64,000 bases of DNA from DASSBG01 sp963800395 (GTDB lineage: Bacteria > Pseudomonadota > Gammaproteobacteria > Xanthomonadales > Rhodanobacteraceae). The notes beneath the pieces were generated by a model. The model did not search any database, was not told the DNA's origin, and worked only from the letters and a program-made list of their open reading frames with translations. Shown piece by piece: positions 49,577 through 58,605 of this stretch. The DNA is taken from positions 1-64,000 of the forward strand of contig CAWDBD010000005.1 of assembly GCA_963800395.1 (NCBI GenBank), read 5' to 3'. How positions within the stretch are numbered: the stretch's first letter is position 1; the number at the start of each line of letters is the position of its first letter. Made by a program: the position numbers and the translations under genes.

Positions 49577-51082
49577 TCAGGCTGTGCTGTCCATGCGGCG
49601 CAGTTGCAGGGCCTCGGCCAGGTGCGACTTGTGCACCCGCTCGCTGCAATCCAGGTCGGCGATGGTGCGGGCCACACGCAGGACGCGGTGATAGGCGCGT
49701 GCCGAAAGTCCCAGCTTTTCCAGCGCCTGCTCCAGCAGCCGGCGTTCGTCCTTGCTCAATGCGCAGGCAGCCTGCAAGGCATCGCTGCCCAGTTGCGCAT
49801 TGGCGCAGTCATTGCGTTGCAATTGCCGCGCGCGCGCCTCGGTGACACGTGCACGCACGCGATCGCTGCCTTCGTCCCGGGCATTCCTGTCGCGACCCAG
49901 TTCCTGCAACGGCACGCGCGGCACCTCGACACTGATATCGATACGATCCAGCAGCGGCCCGGAAATACGCGCCCGATAGCGGTGAATCTGGTCGGGGGTG
50001 CAGCGGCAGCGCCCTCCGGGGTCGCCGGCGTAGCCGCAGGGACACGGGTTCATGGCCGCCAGCAACTGGAAACGCGCCGGAAACTCGCATTGCCTGGCGG
50101 CGCGTGAAATGATGATCCGGCCCGATTCCATCGGCTCACGCAGCACCTCCAGTACATGGCGTGAGAATTCGGGCAATTCGTCCAGGAACAGGACGCCGAA
50201 GTGGGCCAGGGAGATTTCTCCTGGTCGCGGGTTCGAGCCACCGCCAACCAGGGCCGCGGCCGAGGCACTGTGGTGCGGCGCCCGGAACGGCCGCTGTCGC
50301 CACTGCGCCAGATTGACCGGCAGGCCGGCCACCGAGCGAATGGCACATGATTGCAGCGCCTCGCCGTCGCACATGGCCGGAAGGATGCCGGGCAGTCGTT
50401 CGGCCAGCATGGTCTTGCCGGTACCCGGCGGACCCAGCATCAGCATGTGATGGCCGCCGGCCGCGCAGATTTCCAGCGCCCTTCGCGCCTGCAGCTGCCC
50501 CCGCACATCAGCCAGGTCCGGCCCCGGTTCGAACGCTTCCGCGTGGTGGACCGTGGCTTTGGGCAATGGAGCCTGCCCCCGCAGGGCAGCACAGACCTCC
50601 ATCAGGCTGGCGGCGACGCGCACATCGGCATCGGGGACCAGCGCGGCTTCGGCTGCATTGGCGCGCGGGATCACCAATCGCCGCTTGTGCTCGCGGGCAC
50701 GCAACAGGGCGGGCAGCACGCCGGTCACCGGGCGCAAGGCACCGCTCAGCGCCAGCTCGCCCAGAAACTCGCAATTGGCCAGGGCATCCTTCGGAATCTG
50801 CCCACCCGCCGCCAGCACCCCCAGCGCAATGGCCAGGTCGAAGCGGCCGCCGTCCTTGGGCAGGTCGGCCGGCGCCAGGTGCACGGTGATGCGACGTTGC
50901 GGAAACTCGAATTGCGCGTTGTGAATGGCCACGCGCACGCGATCACGCGCCTCGCGCACGGCCAGTTCCGGCAAACCGATGATACTGGTGCCCGGCAGGC
51001 CACCGGCCAGATGCACTTCGACAGTGACCTGTGGCGCCGTCACGCCTTGTTGCGCACGACTGAGCGCGACCGCAAGACTCAT
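49577..51082 (-). CDS. comM: YifB/ComM Mg-chelatase-like AAA ATPase
   Basis: 501 residues. An N-terminal Lon-protease-like fold (about 1-170) is followed by a AAA+ domain with Walker A LMLGPPGTGKTM and Walker B VLFLDELPEF, and a C-terminal domain with zinc-like cysteines (NPCPCGYAGDPGGRCRC). ComM is a hexameric helicase that extends branch migration during natural transformation. Its presence fits, but does not prove, competence. It is a single gene here. Confidence 0.93.
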   Translation of the reverse strand: MSLAVALSRAQQGVTAPQVTVEVHLAGGLPGTSIIGLPELAVREARDRVRVAIHNAQFEFPQRRITVHLAPADLPKDGGRFDLAIALGVLAAGGQIPKDALANCEFLGELALSGALRPVTGVLPALLRAREHKRRLVIPRANAAEAALVPDADVRVAASLMEVCAALRGQAPLPKATVHHAEAFEPGPDLADVRGQLQARRALEICAAGGHHMLMLGPPGTGKTMLAERLPGILPAMCDGEALQSCAIRSVAGLPVNLAQWRQRPFRAPHHSASAAALVGGGSNPRPGEISLAHFGVLFLDELPEFSRHVLEVLREPMESGRIIISRAARQCEFPARFQLLAAMNPCPCGYAGDPGGRCRCTPDQIHRYRARISGPLLDRIDISVEVPRVPLQELGRDRNARDEGSDRVRARVTEARARQLQRNDCANAQLGSDALQAACALSKDERRLLEQALEKLGLSARAYHRVLRVARTIADLDCSERVHKSHLAEALQLRRMDSTA

Positions 51083-51350
51083 CGTCTCAGGTCGCTGTTC
51101 GGGTAAGTGTTTGAATTCGGGTCACTCGCCACATGCCGCACCTCCGTGTGCTGTTGTGCTACTGCCTGCTTTATCCGGAAAGACTCAACGGGCGAGCTTG
51201 GTCGCTACCCGACTCCCGTCTTCCATGCGGGAAAGATCCGCCCCCGGTTGATACCCTGGGGTAAGGGCGTGACGCAACCGGGGGCGGGTTCCCGGGAACT
51301 GCAATCCGCAAGTTGGCCGCAGTTGCCCTGGCTGGAGTACACGCGCAACG
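51083..51350. other. Intergenic region between comM and ubiK
   Basis: No gene or clear signal recognised over 268 bases. Confidence 0.35.
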
Positions 51351-51599
51351 CTACGCTTCAGACTTGCTCTCAAGCGCTGCGATACGCCACTCCAACGTCT
51401 CGAGGCGCTGGCGGGTCCTTTCCAGCATCTTGGCCTGAACGTCAAATTCTTCGCGCGTGACCAGATCAAGCTCCTGCAGGCCGCGCATCAATACGTCACG
51501 CACATTGGCGCGAATGTCTTCGCGGGCCTGGCCGAAGCCCGCGGGGATCAGCTTTCCAACCCGATCGGCCAGATGATCTATGGTCTCGATGTCAATCAT
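51351..51599 (-). CDS. ubiK: Ubiquinone biosynthesis accessory factor UbiK
   Basis: 82-residue BMFP-domain protein (YqiC family). The C-terminal coiled coil (MLERTRQRLETLEWRIAALES) trimerises and interacts with UbiJ and the Ubi complex in aerobic ubiquinone synthesis. The N-terminal amphipathic helix is typical. It is divergent from glnK. Confidence 0.9.
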   Translation of the reverse strand: MIDIETIDHLADRVGKLIPAGFGQAREDIRANVRDVLMRGLQELDLVTREEFDVQAKMLERTRQRLETLEWRIAALESKSEA

Positions 51600-51802
51600 G
51601 TTTGCACCCTGTCGTCAGGGGGCCGCATGACACCGATCCTGGTATCTGCGAGCAGTTGTCTCGGCATTGATTCACGACAATGGTGACGAGAAGGTAGACG
51701 ATCCCTCCCTGGATCGTTGATGTCGATCCATGCTGGAGCACGGCGACGTAATCCAGTATGAACCTGTGAACATGATTCTACAGTCGGTGCATGCCGCGTT
51801 CG

Positions 51803-51824
51803 CGTGTAGGCCTGCGCCTACACG
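51803..51824 (+). promoter_or_regulatory. Perfect 9 bp inverted repeat upstream of glnK
   Basis: CGTGTAGGC-CTGC-GCCTACACG, 46 bases before the glnK ATG. It does not match NtrC or sigma-54 consensus. It could be an operator or a leader hairpin. Confidence 0.4.
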
Positions 51825-51869
51825 TCGAAAATGGCAGAATGCACCCCAGACCCTGCCGGAAGCGTGCCC

Positions 51870-52208
51870 ATGAAGCTGATCACCGCCATCATCAAGCCGT
51901 TCAAGCTCGACGACGTGCGTGAAGCCTTGTCCGAGGTCGGCGTCCAGGGCATCACCGTCACCGAGGTCAAGGGCTTCGGACGACAGAAAGGGCATACCGA
52001 GCTGTACCGCGGTGCCGAGTACGTGGTCGACTTCCTGCCCAAGATCAAGGTTGATGTGGCGGTCACCGATGCCCTGGTGGAACAGGTTCTGGAAGCCATC
52101 CAGCAATCAGCGCGTACCGGCAAGGTGGGCGACGGCAAGATTTTCGTCAGCGAGTTGTCCCAGGTCATCCGCATCCGCACGGGCGAGCTGGACGGCGACG
52201 CGCTGTGA
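51870..52208 (+). CDS. glnK: Nitrogen regulatory PII protein
   Basis: Trimeric signal protein that reports 2-oxoglutarate and ATP/ADP status to glutamine synthetase control and to AmtB. It has 112 residues. Tyr51 in the T-loop (GAEY), the uridylylation site, is present, along with the N-terminal MKLITAIIKPFKLDDV and C-terminal TGELDGDAL. An amtB gene is not adjacent, so GlnB is an equally possible name. Confidence 0.9.
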   Translation: MKLITAIIKPFKLDDVREALSEVGVQGITVTEVKGFGRQKGHTELYRGAEYVVDFLPKIKVDVAVTDALVEQVLEAIQQSARTGKVGDGKIFVSELSQVIRIRTGELDGDAL

Positions 52209-52251
52209 TCCTGGCCCCCACCCGTGCCACTGCACCAGCGGTGCAGACAGC

Positions 52252-53040
52252 TCAATCGAGAGACTTCAGCAGCGCCGCGCTGGCCTGATCCGCGCGCCAG
52301 TAAACGCGCAGGTGCGCGAAGTCGATGGCCCACTCGTCAAGCGGATGCCGGTTGCTGAAGACGTGGCCGATCCACCAGCCACTCAGGTCTGCGCTCAGCT
52401 GTGGGCGGTCGTCGCGCACCACGGATTGCGCCAGCAGCCGCCCCTGCTCGTCACGCAAGCGATAGGCCGTGCGGCCGTTGGTGCCCGCCAGCAAGGTCAG
52501 CCGGTACCAGGTGTTTTCCTGCAGTGACGGACTGCACGATCCAGCGAATAGCCTGTTGCCATCATCATAGTAGGACTCGATTTCAATCATCTGGCTGGCC
52601 GGACAGCCTTGCGCGGCAAGGCTGACATTGCCGATGACAATGCCCCGCCCAAGCAGCCGGGCCTCGTTCTCCGGCGTGTTGGGATCGTCCTTGCGCCATG
52701 TACCGGCCAGGCCGATGTCGATATGCGCACCCGGTTCATGTTCAAAGAAGCCGCGCGAACGAAAACGGAACTGCATCACCTGGGTATGCATGCCCAGCGG
52801 GCGCTTGCCTTCCGGCAAACCGAACACATCCGTGCCGGCATCGCCTTGCGCGGACTCGATCCCCAGCTGAGGTTGGCCGGGCGCATCCAGACCGACCAGA
52901 TGCGACTTGCCAAACTGCTTGTGAAAAGTCAGGTTGCCCAGATTCTCGCTGGGTTTCCGACATGCGCCCAGGGCACATACTGCGCCCAGAAGCAGGGCGA
53001 TCACGCCGCTTCGCAGCAGGAGCGGCATACTTTGCGTCAT
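52252..53040 (-). CDS. Hypothetical lipoprotein
   Basis: 262 residues with a lipoprotein signal (lipobox LGAC, Cys about 23). The mature domain is rich in aromatic residues and beta-like strands (VMQFRFRSRGFFEHEPGAHIDIGL; NTWYRLTLLAGTNGRTAYRL), resembling a lectin/glucanase-type jelly roll. No catalytic motif is seen. ATG 53040 overlaps the upstream methyltransferase stop as ATGA. The function is unknown. Confidence 0.65.
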   Translation of the reverse strand: MTQSMPLLLRSGVIALLLGAVCALGACRKPSENLGNLTFHKQFGKSHLVGLDAPGQPQLGIESAQGDAGTDVFGLPEGKRPLGMHTQVMQFRFRSRGFFEHEPGAHIDIGLAGTWRKDDPNTPENEARLLGRGIVIGNVSLAAQGCPASQMIEIESYYDDGNRLFAGSCSPSLQENTWYRLTLLAGTNGRTAYRLRDEQGRLLAQSVVRDDRPQLSADLSGWWIGHVFSNRHPLDEWAIDFAHLRVYWRADQASAALLKSLD

Positions 53041-53639
53041 GAGCGCCGCCATATGCGCAAGCGGTTGTTGGCCGGCATGGCATGATCGGCCATCAATGCA
53101 AATCCGGCGGCCTCGGCCAGTGCATCGACAGCCTGCATGTCACGAATGCCCCTATGCGCAGCATCCGCCTTGAGCTGTGCGTCGAAGTGCGCATTGCTGT
53201 CACTGCTGAAGCGGCCTGCATCATTGAAGGGGCCGTAAATCGCCAGATACGCATCATCGCTGGCAACAGCGGGCAATCCCGCAAACAGGGATTCGACCTC
53301 GGACCAGGCCATGATGTGCAGTGTGTTGGCGCTGAAAAAGGCATCATAGGTGCCTCCCGGCCAGTCGGCCTGTGCCACATCCAGGGTCATCGGGGGCGGC
53401 GTGTTGCCCAGTTCGGCCTGATCCAGCCACTGCCGGATACCGGGCAGGTTCTCGGCGCGGTCGCTCGCCTGCCAGGTGAGCCAGGGCATGGCGGCGGCGA
53501 AGTGCGCCGCGTGCTGGCCGGTACCGCTGCCAATCTCCAGCACGCGCGTGCGTCCGGCAAACAGGGGTTCGAGCAGTTCCAGAATCGGTCCCCGGTTGCG
53601 TTTGCAGGCCGCCGAGAACGGCTTGCTTGCCACACTCAT
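53037..53639 (-). CDS. DUF938 SAM-dependent methyltransferase-like protein
   Basis: 200 residues, class I methyltransferase fold. The N-terminal signature KPFSAACKRNRGPILELL is typical of DUF938. Motif I is VLEIGSGTGQHAAHFA, with NTLHIMAW in place of the usual motif IV. The substrate is unknown. It is linked by ATGA overlaps to the small membrane protein upstream and the lipoprotein downstream. Confidence 0.85.
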   Translation of the reverse strand: MSVASKPFSAACKRNRGPILELLEPLFAGRTRVLEIGSGTGQHAAHFAAAMPWLTWQASDRAENLPGIRQWLDQAELGNTPPPMTLDVAQADWPGGTYDAFFSANTLHIMAWSEVESLFAGLPAVASDDAYLAIYGPFNDAGRFSSDSNAHFDAQLKADAAHRGIRDMQAVDALAEAAGFALMADHAMPANNRLRIWRRS

Positions 53640-53848
53640 GAGCGCCCGGGGGTAGCCGAGGGTCCCCGCAGCAGGCGCGCTGGCAGCATCACGATCGAGC
53701 GCAGCAATTCCAGCACACCGCCGACCGCGAGACCGAGCAGCCGGAACGGCAGCAGGATCAGCCACACCAACGGGTAAAGGATGATCGCCAACAGCGCCAG
53801 CGGCCAGCACACCACAAGCAGCAGCAACCACAAAAGGAAAGTCAGCAT
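53636..53848 (-). CDS. Small membrane protein
   Basis: 70 residues, almost entirely hydrophobic, with two membrane stretches (LTFLLWLLLLVVCWPLALLAIILYP and LVWLILLPFRLLGLAVGGVLELL) and a basic tail. ATG 53848 has GAGG 5 bases upstream. It is first of three ATGA-linked genes. The function is unknown; it probably affects envelope insertion of a partner. Confidence 0.65.
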   Translation of the reverse strand: MLTFLLWLLLLVVCWPLALLAIILYPLVWLILLPFRLLGLAVGGVLELLRSIVMLPARLLRGPSATPGRS

Positions 53849-53918
53849 GGGCACCTCGCTATCAGTGAGTCAATGGCATGATGGGGCCAGCGATGCCGGA
53901 AAACCAGTGGCAGGTGTG

Positions 53919-54425
53919 TCATTGCCCGCCGATGAAATCCAGCTTGCCGATCTGTACCCCGGCAACCCGCAGGATGTCGTAGGCGGTGGCGCAATGGAAG
54001 AACAGATTGGGCAGGATGAACTGCAGCAGATAGGCCTGGCCCTCGAAATGCATCTCGCCCGTGCGCATTTTCAAGGTGATGGCGCGCGACTCGCTGCCGT
54101 CGATCTGCTCGGGATCGAAACTCTTGACGTAGTCGATGGCGTCATCGATGCGCGTGTACAACTGGGCAAAGCTGGTCTCCTTGTCCTCGAACGATTTCGG
54201 CTCCTTGCCGGCCAGCCGCGCACAGCCACGTGTGGCCATGTCGGCCGAAATCTGCACCTGCCTTGCCAGAGGCAGCATGTCGAAGATGAGCCGCGTCTGC
54301 AGCAGAACTTCCGGAGCGGTGTCGCGTGCCGCGGCATGGGCCTCGCCCTGCTTCAGGACATGGGCAAGATTGTTCAGGGCGCGCACGAACACGGGAACGC
54401 TGGCCTGGTACATGGAAAGACTCAT
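53919..54425 (-). CDS. DUF1993 domain protein
   Basis: 168 residues matching DUF1993, a four-helix bundle akin to the DinB/YfiT fold. Conserved features are SVPVFVRALNNLAHVLKQGE at the start and NLFFHCATAYDILR near the end. No metal-binding trio is clearly visible. It overlaps the MFS gene's end by 4 bases, so it is the second gene of that unit. The function is unknown. Confidence 0.82.
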   Translation of the reverse strand: MSLSMYQASVPVFVRALNNLAHVLKQGEAHAAARDTAPEVLLQTRLIFDMLPLARQVQISADMATRGCARLAGKEPKSFEDKETSFAQLYTRIDDAIDYVKSFDPEQIDGSESRAITLKMRTGEMHFEGQAYLLQFILPNLFFHCATAYDILRVAGVQIGKLDFIGGQ

Positions 54426-55765
54426 GGCGATGACTCCGGCGGCATGGATGTAGGGGCAGTGGCGGTGGGCGGGATACCGCCGGGTTGGGGTGAGGGGTGT
54501 ATGGGGGTGATTTCGGCGGATGCCGGTGTGTCGCGCATGTTGCGCGTCACGCGGGCCGCAATGCATGTGCCGATCAGCAGCAGCAAGGCCGCCAGTCCGA
54601 AGGCCAGCCCCGGAATATGCAGGCGTGCATCCGGAGCAATGGAGGTCGCGAACACCTGCGCAAACAGGTACGGACCGAAAATGCCGGCAAAACTGCCCAG
54701 GCTGGTGACCGCGCCCTGCAGACGACCCTGCTCGGACGGATCCACCTCATGGGTCATGATGGCCTGGATCGGTGGCCCGGCCAGACCCCACAGTGCCATC
54801 AGCGGAATGCCCAGCAGGAATACCCAGCCCGTATTGGCCGCACCCATCAGGATGAAGGCGCCGATGCCGAACAGCAGGCCGGCGAGCAATACGCGTCTTT
54901 CGCCAAATCGCGGCGCCAGGCGGCCGCTGAGGAAAGCCTGTACCGCCCCGTCGAAGGCGCCGACCATCATCAGAACCAGACCCACCGCCTGCGGTCCCCA
55001 GCCATAGCGGAAATCGGCGTACAGCACGAACACCGTCTGCAGGACATAGTGCGCCAGATAGACCAGGAACATCACCACGGCCAGGCCCAGCACCATCGGG
55101 TAGCGCCGCAACAGCTTCAGCGATCCGAGGGGGTGCGCATTGTGAAACTCGAAGCGTTGCGTCCGGCTTTCGCGCGGCAGGGACTCGGGCAGGATGAAGT
55201 ATCCGTACAGAAAATTGCACAAGGCCAGGCCTGCCGAAACCCAGAACGGCAGGCGCAGGTCGATGCCACCCAGCAAGCCCCCCAGGCCGGGACCGAGGAT
55301 GAAGCCCAGGCCGAAGGCACTGCCCAGGATGCCGTAGGCTCCCGCACGCTTTTCCCTCGGCGTGATGTCGGCAATGTAGGCGTTGGCTGTGGTGAAGCTG
55401 GCAGCAGTCACGCCAAGGACCACCCGCGCCACGAACAGCAGCCAGAGGGTCGGCGCCAGCGCCAGGATGACCATGTCGAGCGCCAGCCCGAGGTTCGAGA
55501 TCAGGATCACCGGGCGCCTGCCGAAGCGGTCGGACAGTGCCCCCTGGACCGGCGAAAAGGCAAACTGCACCGCAGCGAAAACGGTACTGAAAACTCCCAC
55601 CCACCAGGCCGCCTCGGCAATACCGCCGCCGGCCAGTTGCTCGATCAGATGCGGCAGCACCGGAATCACGATACCGAAGGCCAGCATGTCCAGCACCACC
55701 GTGATGTAGATGAACACCAGGGCGGCCCGCCGGCGGGAAGCATGCAGTGGTGTCGCGGGCATCAT
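54422..55765 (-). CDS. MFS exporter (TCR/Tet type)
   Basis: 447 residues with twelve membrane helices. The motif between helices 2 and 3 (GALSDRFGRRPVIL) and the family signature near helix 5 (LGPGLGGLLGG) are those of tetracycline-type drug/H+ antiporters (DHA1). The C-terminal 40 residues are Pro/Thr-rich and disordered. It is not evidence of tetracycline resistance by itself. It is followed by a coupled DUF1993 gene. Confidence 0.88.
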   Translation of the reverse strand: MMPATPLHASRRRAALVFIYITVVLDMLAFGIVIPVLPHLIEQLAGGGIAEAAWWVGVFSTVFAAVQFAFSPVQGALSDRFGRRPVILISNLGLALDMVILALAPTLWLLFVARVVLGVTAASFTTANAYIADITPREKRAGAYGILGSAFGLGFILGPGLGGLLGGIDLRLPFWVSAGLALCNFLYGYFILPESLPRESRTQRFEFHNAHPLGSLKLLRRYPMVLGLAVVMFLVYLAHYVLQTVFVLYADFRYGWGPQAVGLVLMMVGAFDGAVQAFLSGRLAPRFGERRVLLAGLLFGIGAFILMGAANTGWVFLLGIPLMALWGLAGPPIQAIMTHEVDPSEQGRLQGAVTSLGSFAGIFGPYLFAQVFATSIAPDARLHIPGLAFGLAALLLLIGTCIAARVTRNMRDTPASAEITPIHPSPQPGGIPPTATAPTSMPPESSP

Positions 55766-55839
55766 GGTGTTCCTGTGCCAAAAAGCCGATTGTAGGCCGG
55801 ATCAGCACGCAGACGTCGCGCGGCCGGCCTGCCGGCGAG

Positions 55840-56175
55840 TCAGTGCGGGGGCTCGGACAGTTCGCGGCTGTCCAGGAACCCATTGTGGTCGAGATCCTGG
55901 CGCCTGAACGTGGCGATCAGGTTGCGCTTGTGCTCGGCAGCAGTCAGGGGGCCTCGCTGGCGCGAGGAACGGGGCATTTCCGAGACTTCCAGCGTGCCGT
56001 CACCGTTGCGATCCATGGCCTGGAAGCCTCGCCGCATGTACGCCAGGTATTCGGCCTGGCTGATGCGCCTGTCACCGTTCAGGTCGAACATTTTCAGATA
56101 GGCATCGGTGCTGCCTGGCTGCGCCATGGTCGTTGCACTGCCCACGGCGAGCAGGAGCGCAATGACGCGCAACAT
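55840..56175 (-). CDS. Exported EF-hand protein
   Basis: 111 residues with a signal peptide (ending TTMAQ, about 19). Three EF-hand loops are visible: DLNGDRRISQAE, DRNGDGTLEVSE and DLDHNGFLDSRE. It probably binds calcium in the periplasm or outside. It starts one base inside the folE stop (TGATG), so it is likely cotranscribed with folE. Confidence 0.78.
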   Translation of the reverse strand: MLRVIALLLAVGSATTMAQPGSTDAYLKMFDLNGDRRISQAEYLAYMRRGFQAMDRNGDGTLEVSEMPRSSRQRGPLTAAEHKRNLIATFRRQDLDHNGFLDSRELSEPPH

Positions 56176-56775
56176 CAACGCTGATGGTCGATGTCGACAT
56201 AGCGCAGGAATTCGGCCCGCGTACGCGCATCCTCGCGGAAGCTGCCCAGCATCTGGCTGGTGACCATCGACACGCCACGCTTGTGCACCCCGCGCGTGGT
56301 CATGCATTCGTGGCTGGCGTCAATCACCACCGCCCACGCCACGCGGCTGCAGGGTTTCCTGGATGCAGTTGGCGATCTGCGCGGTGAGCTTCTCCTGCAC
56401 CTGAAAACGCCGCGCAAAACCTTCCACTACCCGCGCCAGCTTGCTGATGCCAACCACCTTGCAGGTGGGCAGATAGCCGACATGGGCGCGGCCGATGATC
56501 GGCGCCATATGGTGTTCGCAGTGGCTCTCGAAGTCGATTCCGCGCAGCACCACCATCTCGTCATAGCCTTCGACCTCTTTGAAGGTCCGCCGAAGATAGT
56601 CGGCCGGGTCTTCCTCGTAGCCCGAGTACCAGTCCTCGTACGCACGCACGACGCGTCCCGGTGTGTCCAGTAGACCCTCGCGCTGCGGGTCTTCGCCAAC
56701 CCAGCGCAACAGGGTGCGTACAGCTTCTTCGGCTTCCTCGCGGGACGCCTTGCGTTCGAATTCGTGCTGGCTCAT
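56175..56775 (-). pseudogene. folE: GTP cyclohydrolase I with a +1 frameshift
   Basis: FolE makes dihydroneopterin triphosphate, the first step of folate and pterin synthesis. The N-terminal part (from ATG 56775) has the ESHCEHHMAPIIGRAHVGY zinc and active-site segment and runs to QPRGV, then hits a stop after GGGD. The rest of the protein (VVIDASHECMTTRGV with the second zinc Cys, to DIDHQR) continues in another frame. Deleting one G at 56333-56335 (GGGC to GGC) restores the full sequence. No slippery heptamer is present. Confidence 0.88.
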
Positions 56776-57129
56776 CAGTTTCTCGCCTTGTGCAGTGAGT
56801 CTGTGTGTTCAAAAGCAGCCGACGGCCGCGATCAGGCCTGGCGCGTCGCCGCCCGAGTACGCGTGATACGCATGCTCGGGTGGCGATGGAACCCGACCGC
56901 CTGGCAATGCCTGTACGTTCAGGCGGCCGGCCCGGATGCACCTGCTACGGTGCACGCAGTGTAGCGCCTGCAAAGGAACTCGGGCCATGGGCGCACCGGA
57001 AGAGGAAGCGTTCCAGTGGCAGGCCGATCCGCGCTGAAGCCGGCGCCTGGCCAACTCGTCCGACATGTGCTGGTCAATGGCCCAGCGGGATGTTCCGGCA
57101 CCTGAGGCTACGCGGCCGCAGATCGCCGT
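56776..57129. other. Intergenic region between folE and rmuC
   Basis: 354 bases with no recognised gene, tRNA or terminator. Open frames on both strands look like chance. Confidence 0.35.
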
Positions 57130-58455
57130 TCAGGCGTCGGGCTCGTCGCCCGTGATATCCGTGAGTTCATCAAGCAGGCCTGCCGCGCTCTCGCCCGGCA
57201 GCGACTCGACCTCGCGCAGCTTGCGGCTGATGGTCGTGGTCTTGCCGGTGGCCCGCTTGAGCGTGTTGCGGACGGTGTCGACCTGCTTGATGGCCGACTC
57301 CAGCATGCCGCCGAACTTGCCGAATTCGGTCTTGACCGCGCCCAGCAGTTGCCAGACCTCGCTGGAGCGCTGCTCGATGGCGAGGGTCCGAAAGCCCATC
57401 TGCAAGGCATTGATGATCGCCGTCAGCGTGGTGGGGCCGGCCACGGTGACGTGTTCGTGCCGTTGCAGGTCCTCGAACAGGCCGGGCCGGCGGATGATTT
57501 CCGCGTACAGGCCTTCGGTAGGCAGGAACAGCACGGCGAAGTCGGTGGTATGCGGCGGCCCGACATATTTCTGGCGGATCTTCCTGGCCTCATCGCGGAT
57601 ACGCTTTTCCAGCGCATCGGCGGCGATCCGCGCGGCATCGCTGTCTGCGGCCTCCTGGGCCGCGATGAGGCGTTCGTAATCCTCGCGCGGGAACTTCGCG
57701 TCAATCGGCAGCCAGACCTTGCCTTCGCGATCCGGCCCGGGCATGCGGATGGCGAACTCGACCCGCTCCGAAGAGCCGGGCAGCGTGGCCACGTTGGACT
57801 CGTACTGTCCGGCAACCAGTATCTGTTCCAGCAGCGCGCCGAGCTGGACTTCACCGAACGTACCGCGCGTCTTGACGTTGCTCAGCACGCGCTTGAGGTC
57901 ACCGACGCCGGTGGCCAGTTCCTGCATTTCGCCAAGCCCGCGCTGTACCGCTTCCAGCCGCTCGGACACCAATTTGAATGAATGGCCGAGGCGCTCCTCG
58001 AGCGTCTTCTGCAGCTTTTCGTCCACTGTGGAGCGCATGCGCTCCAGTTGCTGCTGGTTGTCCTTCTGCAGACTCTTGATCTGGGTTTCCAGGGTGGCCC
58101 GCATCTCGGCCAGTCGCTTGTCACTGTTCTGTCCCAGATCGCCCAGACTGGAGCGCAGCTGCAGACCGAACTGATCGATGCGTTCGCGCTGGTGACCGCT
58201 GACCGTGCCCAGCTGTTGCTCCACCTGCTTGCGGAAATCGGCGAATGCCGCGGCCAGCTCCTGGCGGCCGCCGCGCTGCTCGTCCCGCAGGGTTCGCTCC
58301 AGGCGCTCATTGTCCTCCTTCAGTGAAGCCAGTCGTTCGGCCACGCGGGCACCACGCCCGCGCAGCAGCAACACGACCACCAGCACCAGCAGCACGGCCA
58401 CGGCCGCGCACAAGGCAATCAGCAGAATCTGTTCTGTCGGCATTGTCATGCGCAC
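57130..58455 (-). CDS. rmuC: DNA recombination protein RmuC
   Basis: 441 residues. An N-terminal membrane helix (ILLIALCAAVAVLLVLVVVLL) is followed by a long coiled coil (about 40-180) and a nuclease-like domain with VKTRGTFGEVQLGALLEQIL and WLPIDAKFPREDYERL. RmuC limits recombination at inverted repeats. The gene is complete and stands alone. Confidence 0.93.
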   Translation of the reverse strand: MRMTMPTEQILLIALCAAVAVLLVLVVVLLLRGRGARVAERLASLKEDNERLERTLRDEQRGGRQELAAAFADFRKQVEQQLGTVSGHQRERIDQFGLQLRSSLGDLGQNSDKRLAEMRATLETQIKSLQKDNQQQLERMRSTVDEKLQKTLEERLGHSFKLVSERLEAVQRGLGEMQELATGVGDLKRVLSNVKTRGTFGEVQLGALLEQILVAGQYESNVATLPGSSERVEFAIRMPGPDREGKVWLPIDAKFPREDYERLIAAQEAADSDAARIAADALEKRIRDEARKIRQKYVGPPHTTDFAVLFLPTEGLYAEIIRRPGLFEDLQRHEHVTVAGPTTLTAIINALQMGFRTLAIEQRSSEVWQLLGAVKTEFGKFGGMLESAIKQVDTVRNTLKRATGKTTTISRKLREVESLPGESAAGLLDELTDITGDEPDA

Positions 58456-58605
58456 AGTGTACGCGAGGCTGTCTCAATAGCCGCGACAGACGCGCAGCCG
58501 GATGTACTTGCGGACGCTCAGCGCATCCGCCCTGTGCTTGTGCGTGGCATCAGCCACAGGATGGACTGGCGAACCGGCCAGTGCATGCACCAGGTCAACC
58601 GCTCG

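Noticed and set aside
47771..50107. Long plus-strand open frame (778 codons)
   Set aside because: It is antisense to the antiporter and comM genes, rich in Gln/His/Arg/Gly as expected for a shadow frame.
56330..56340. Programmed frameshift in folE
   Set aside because: No slippery heptamer or downstream structure; a one-G insertion explains it.
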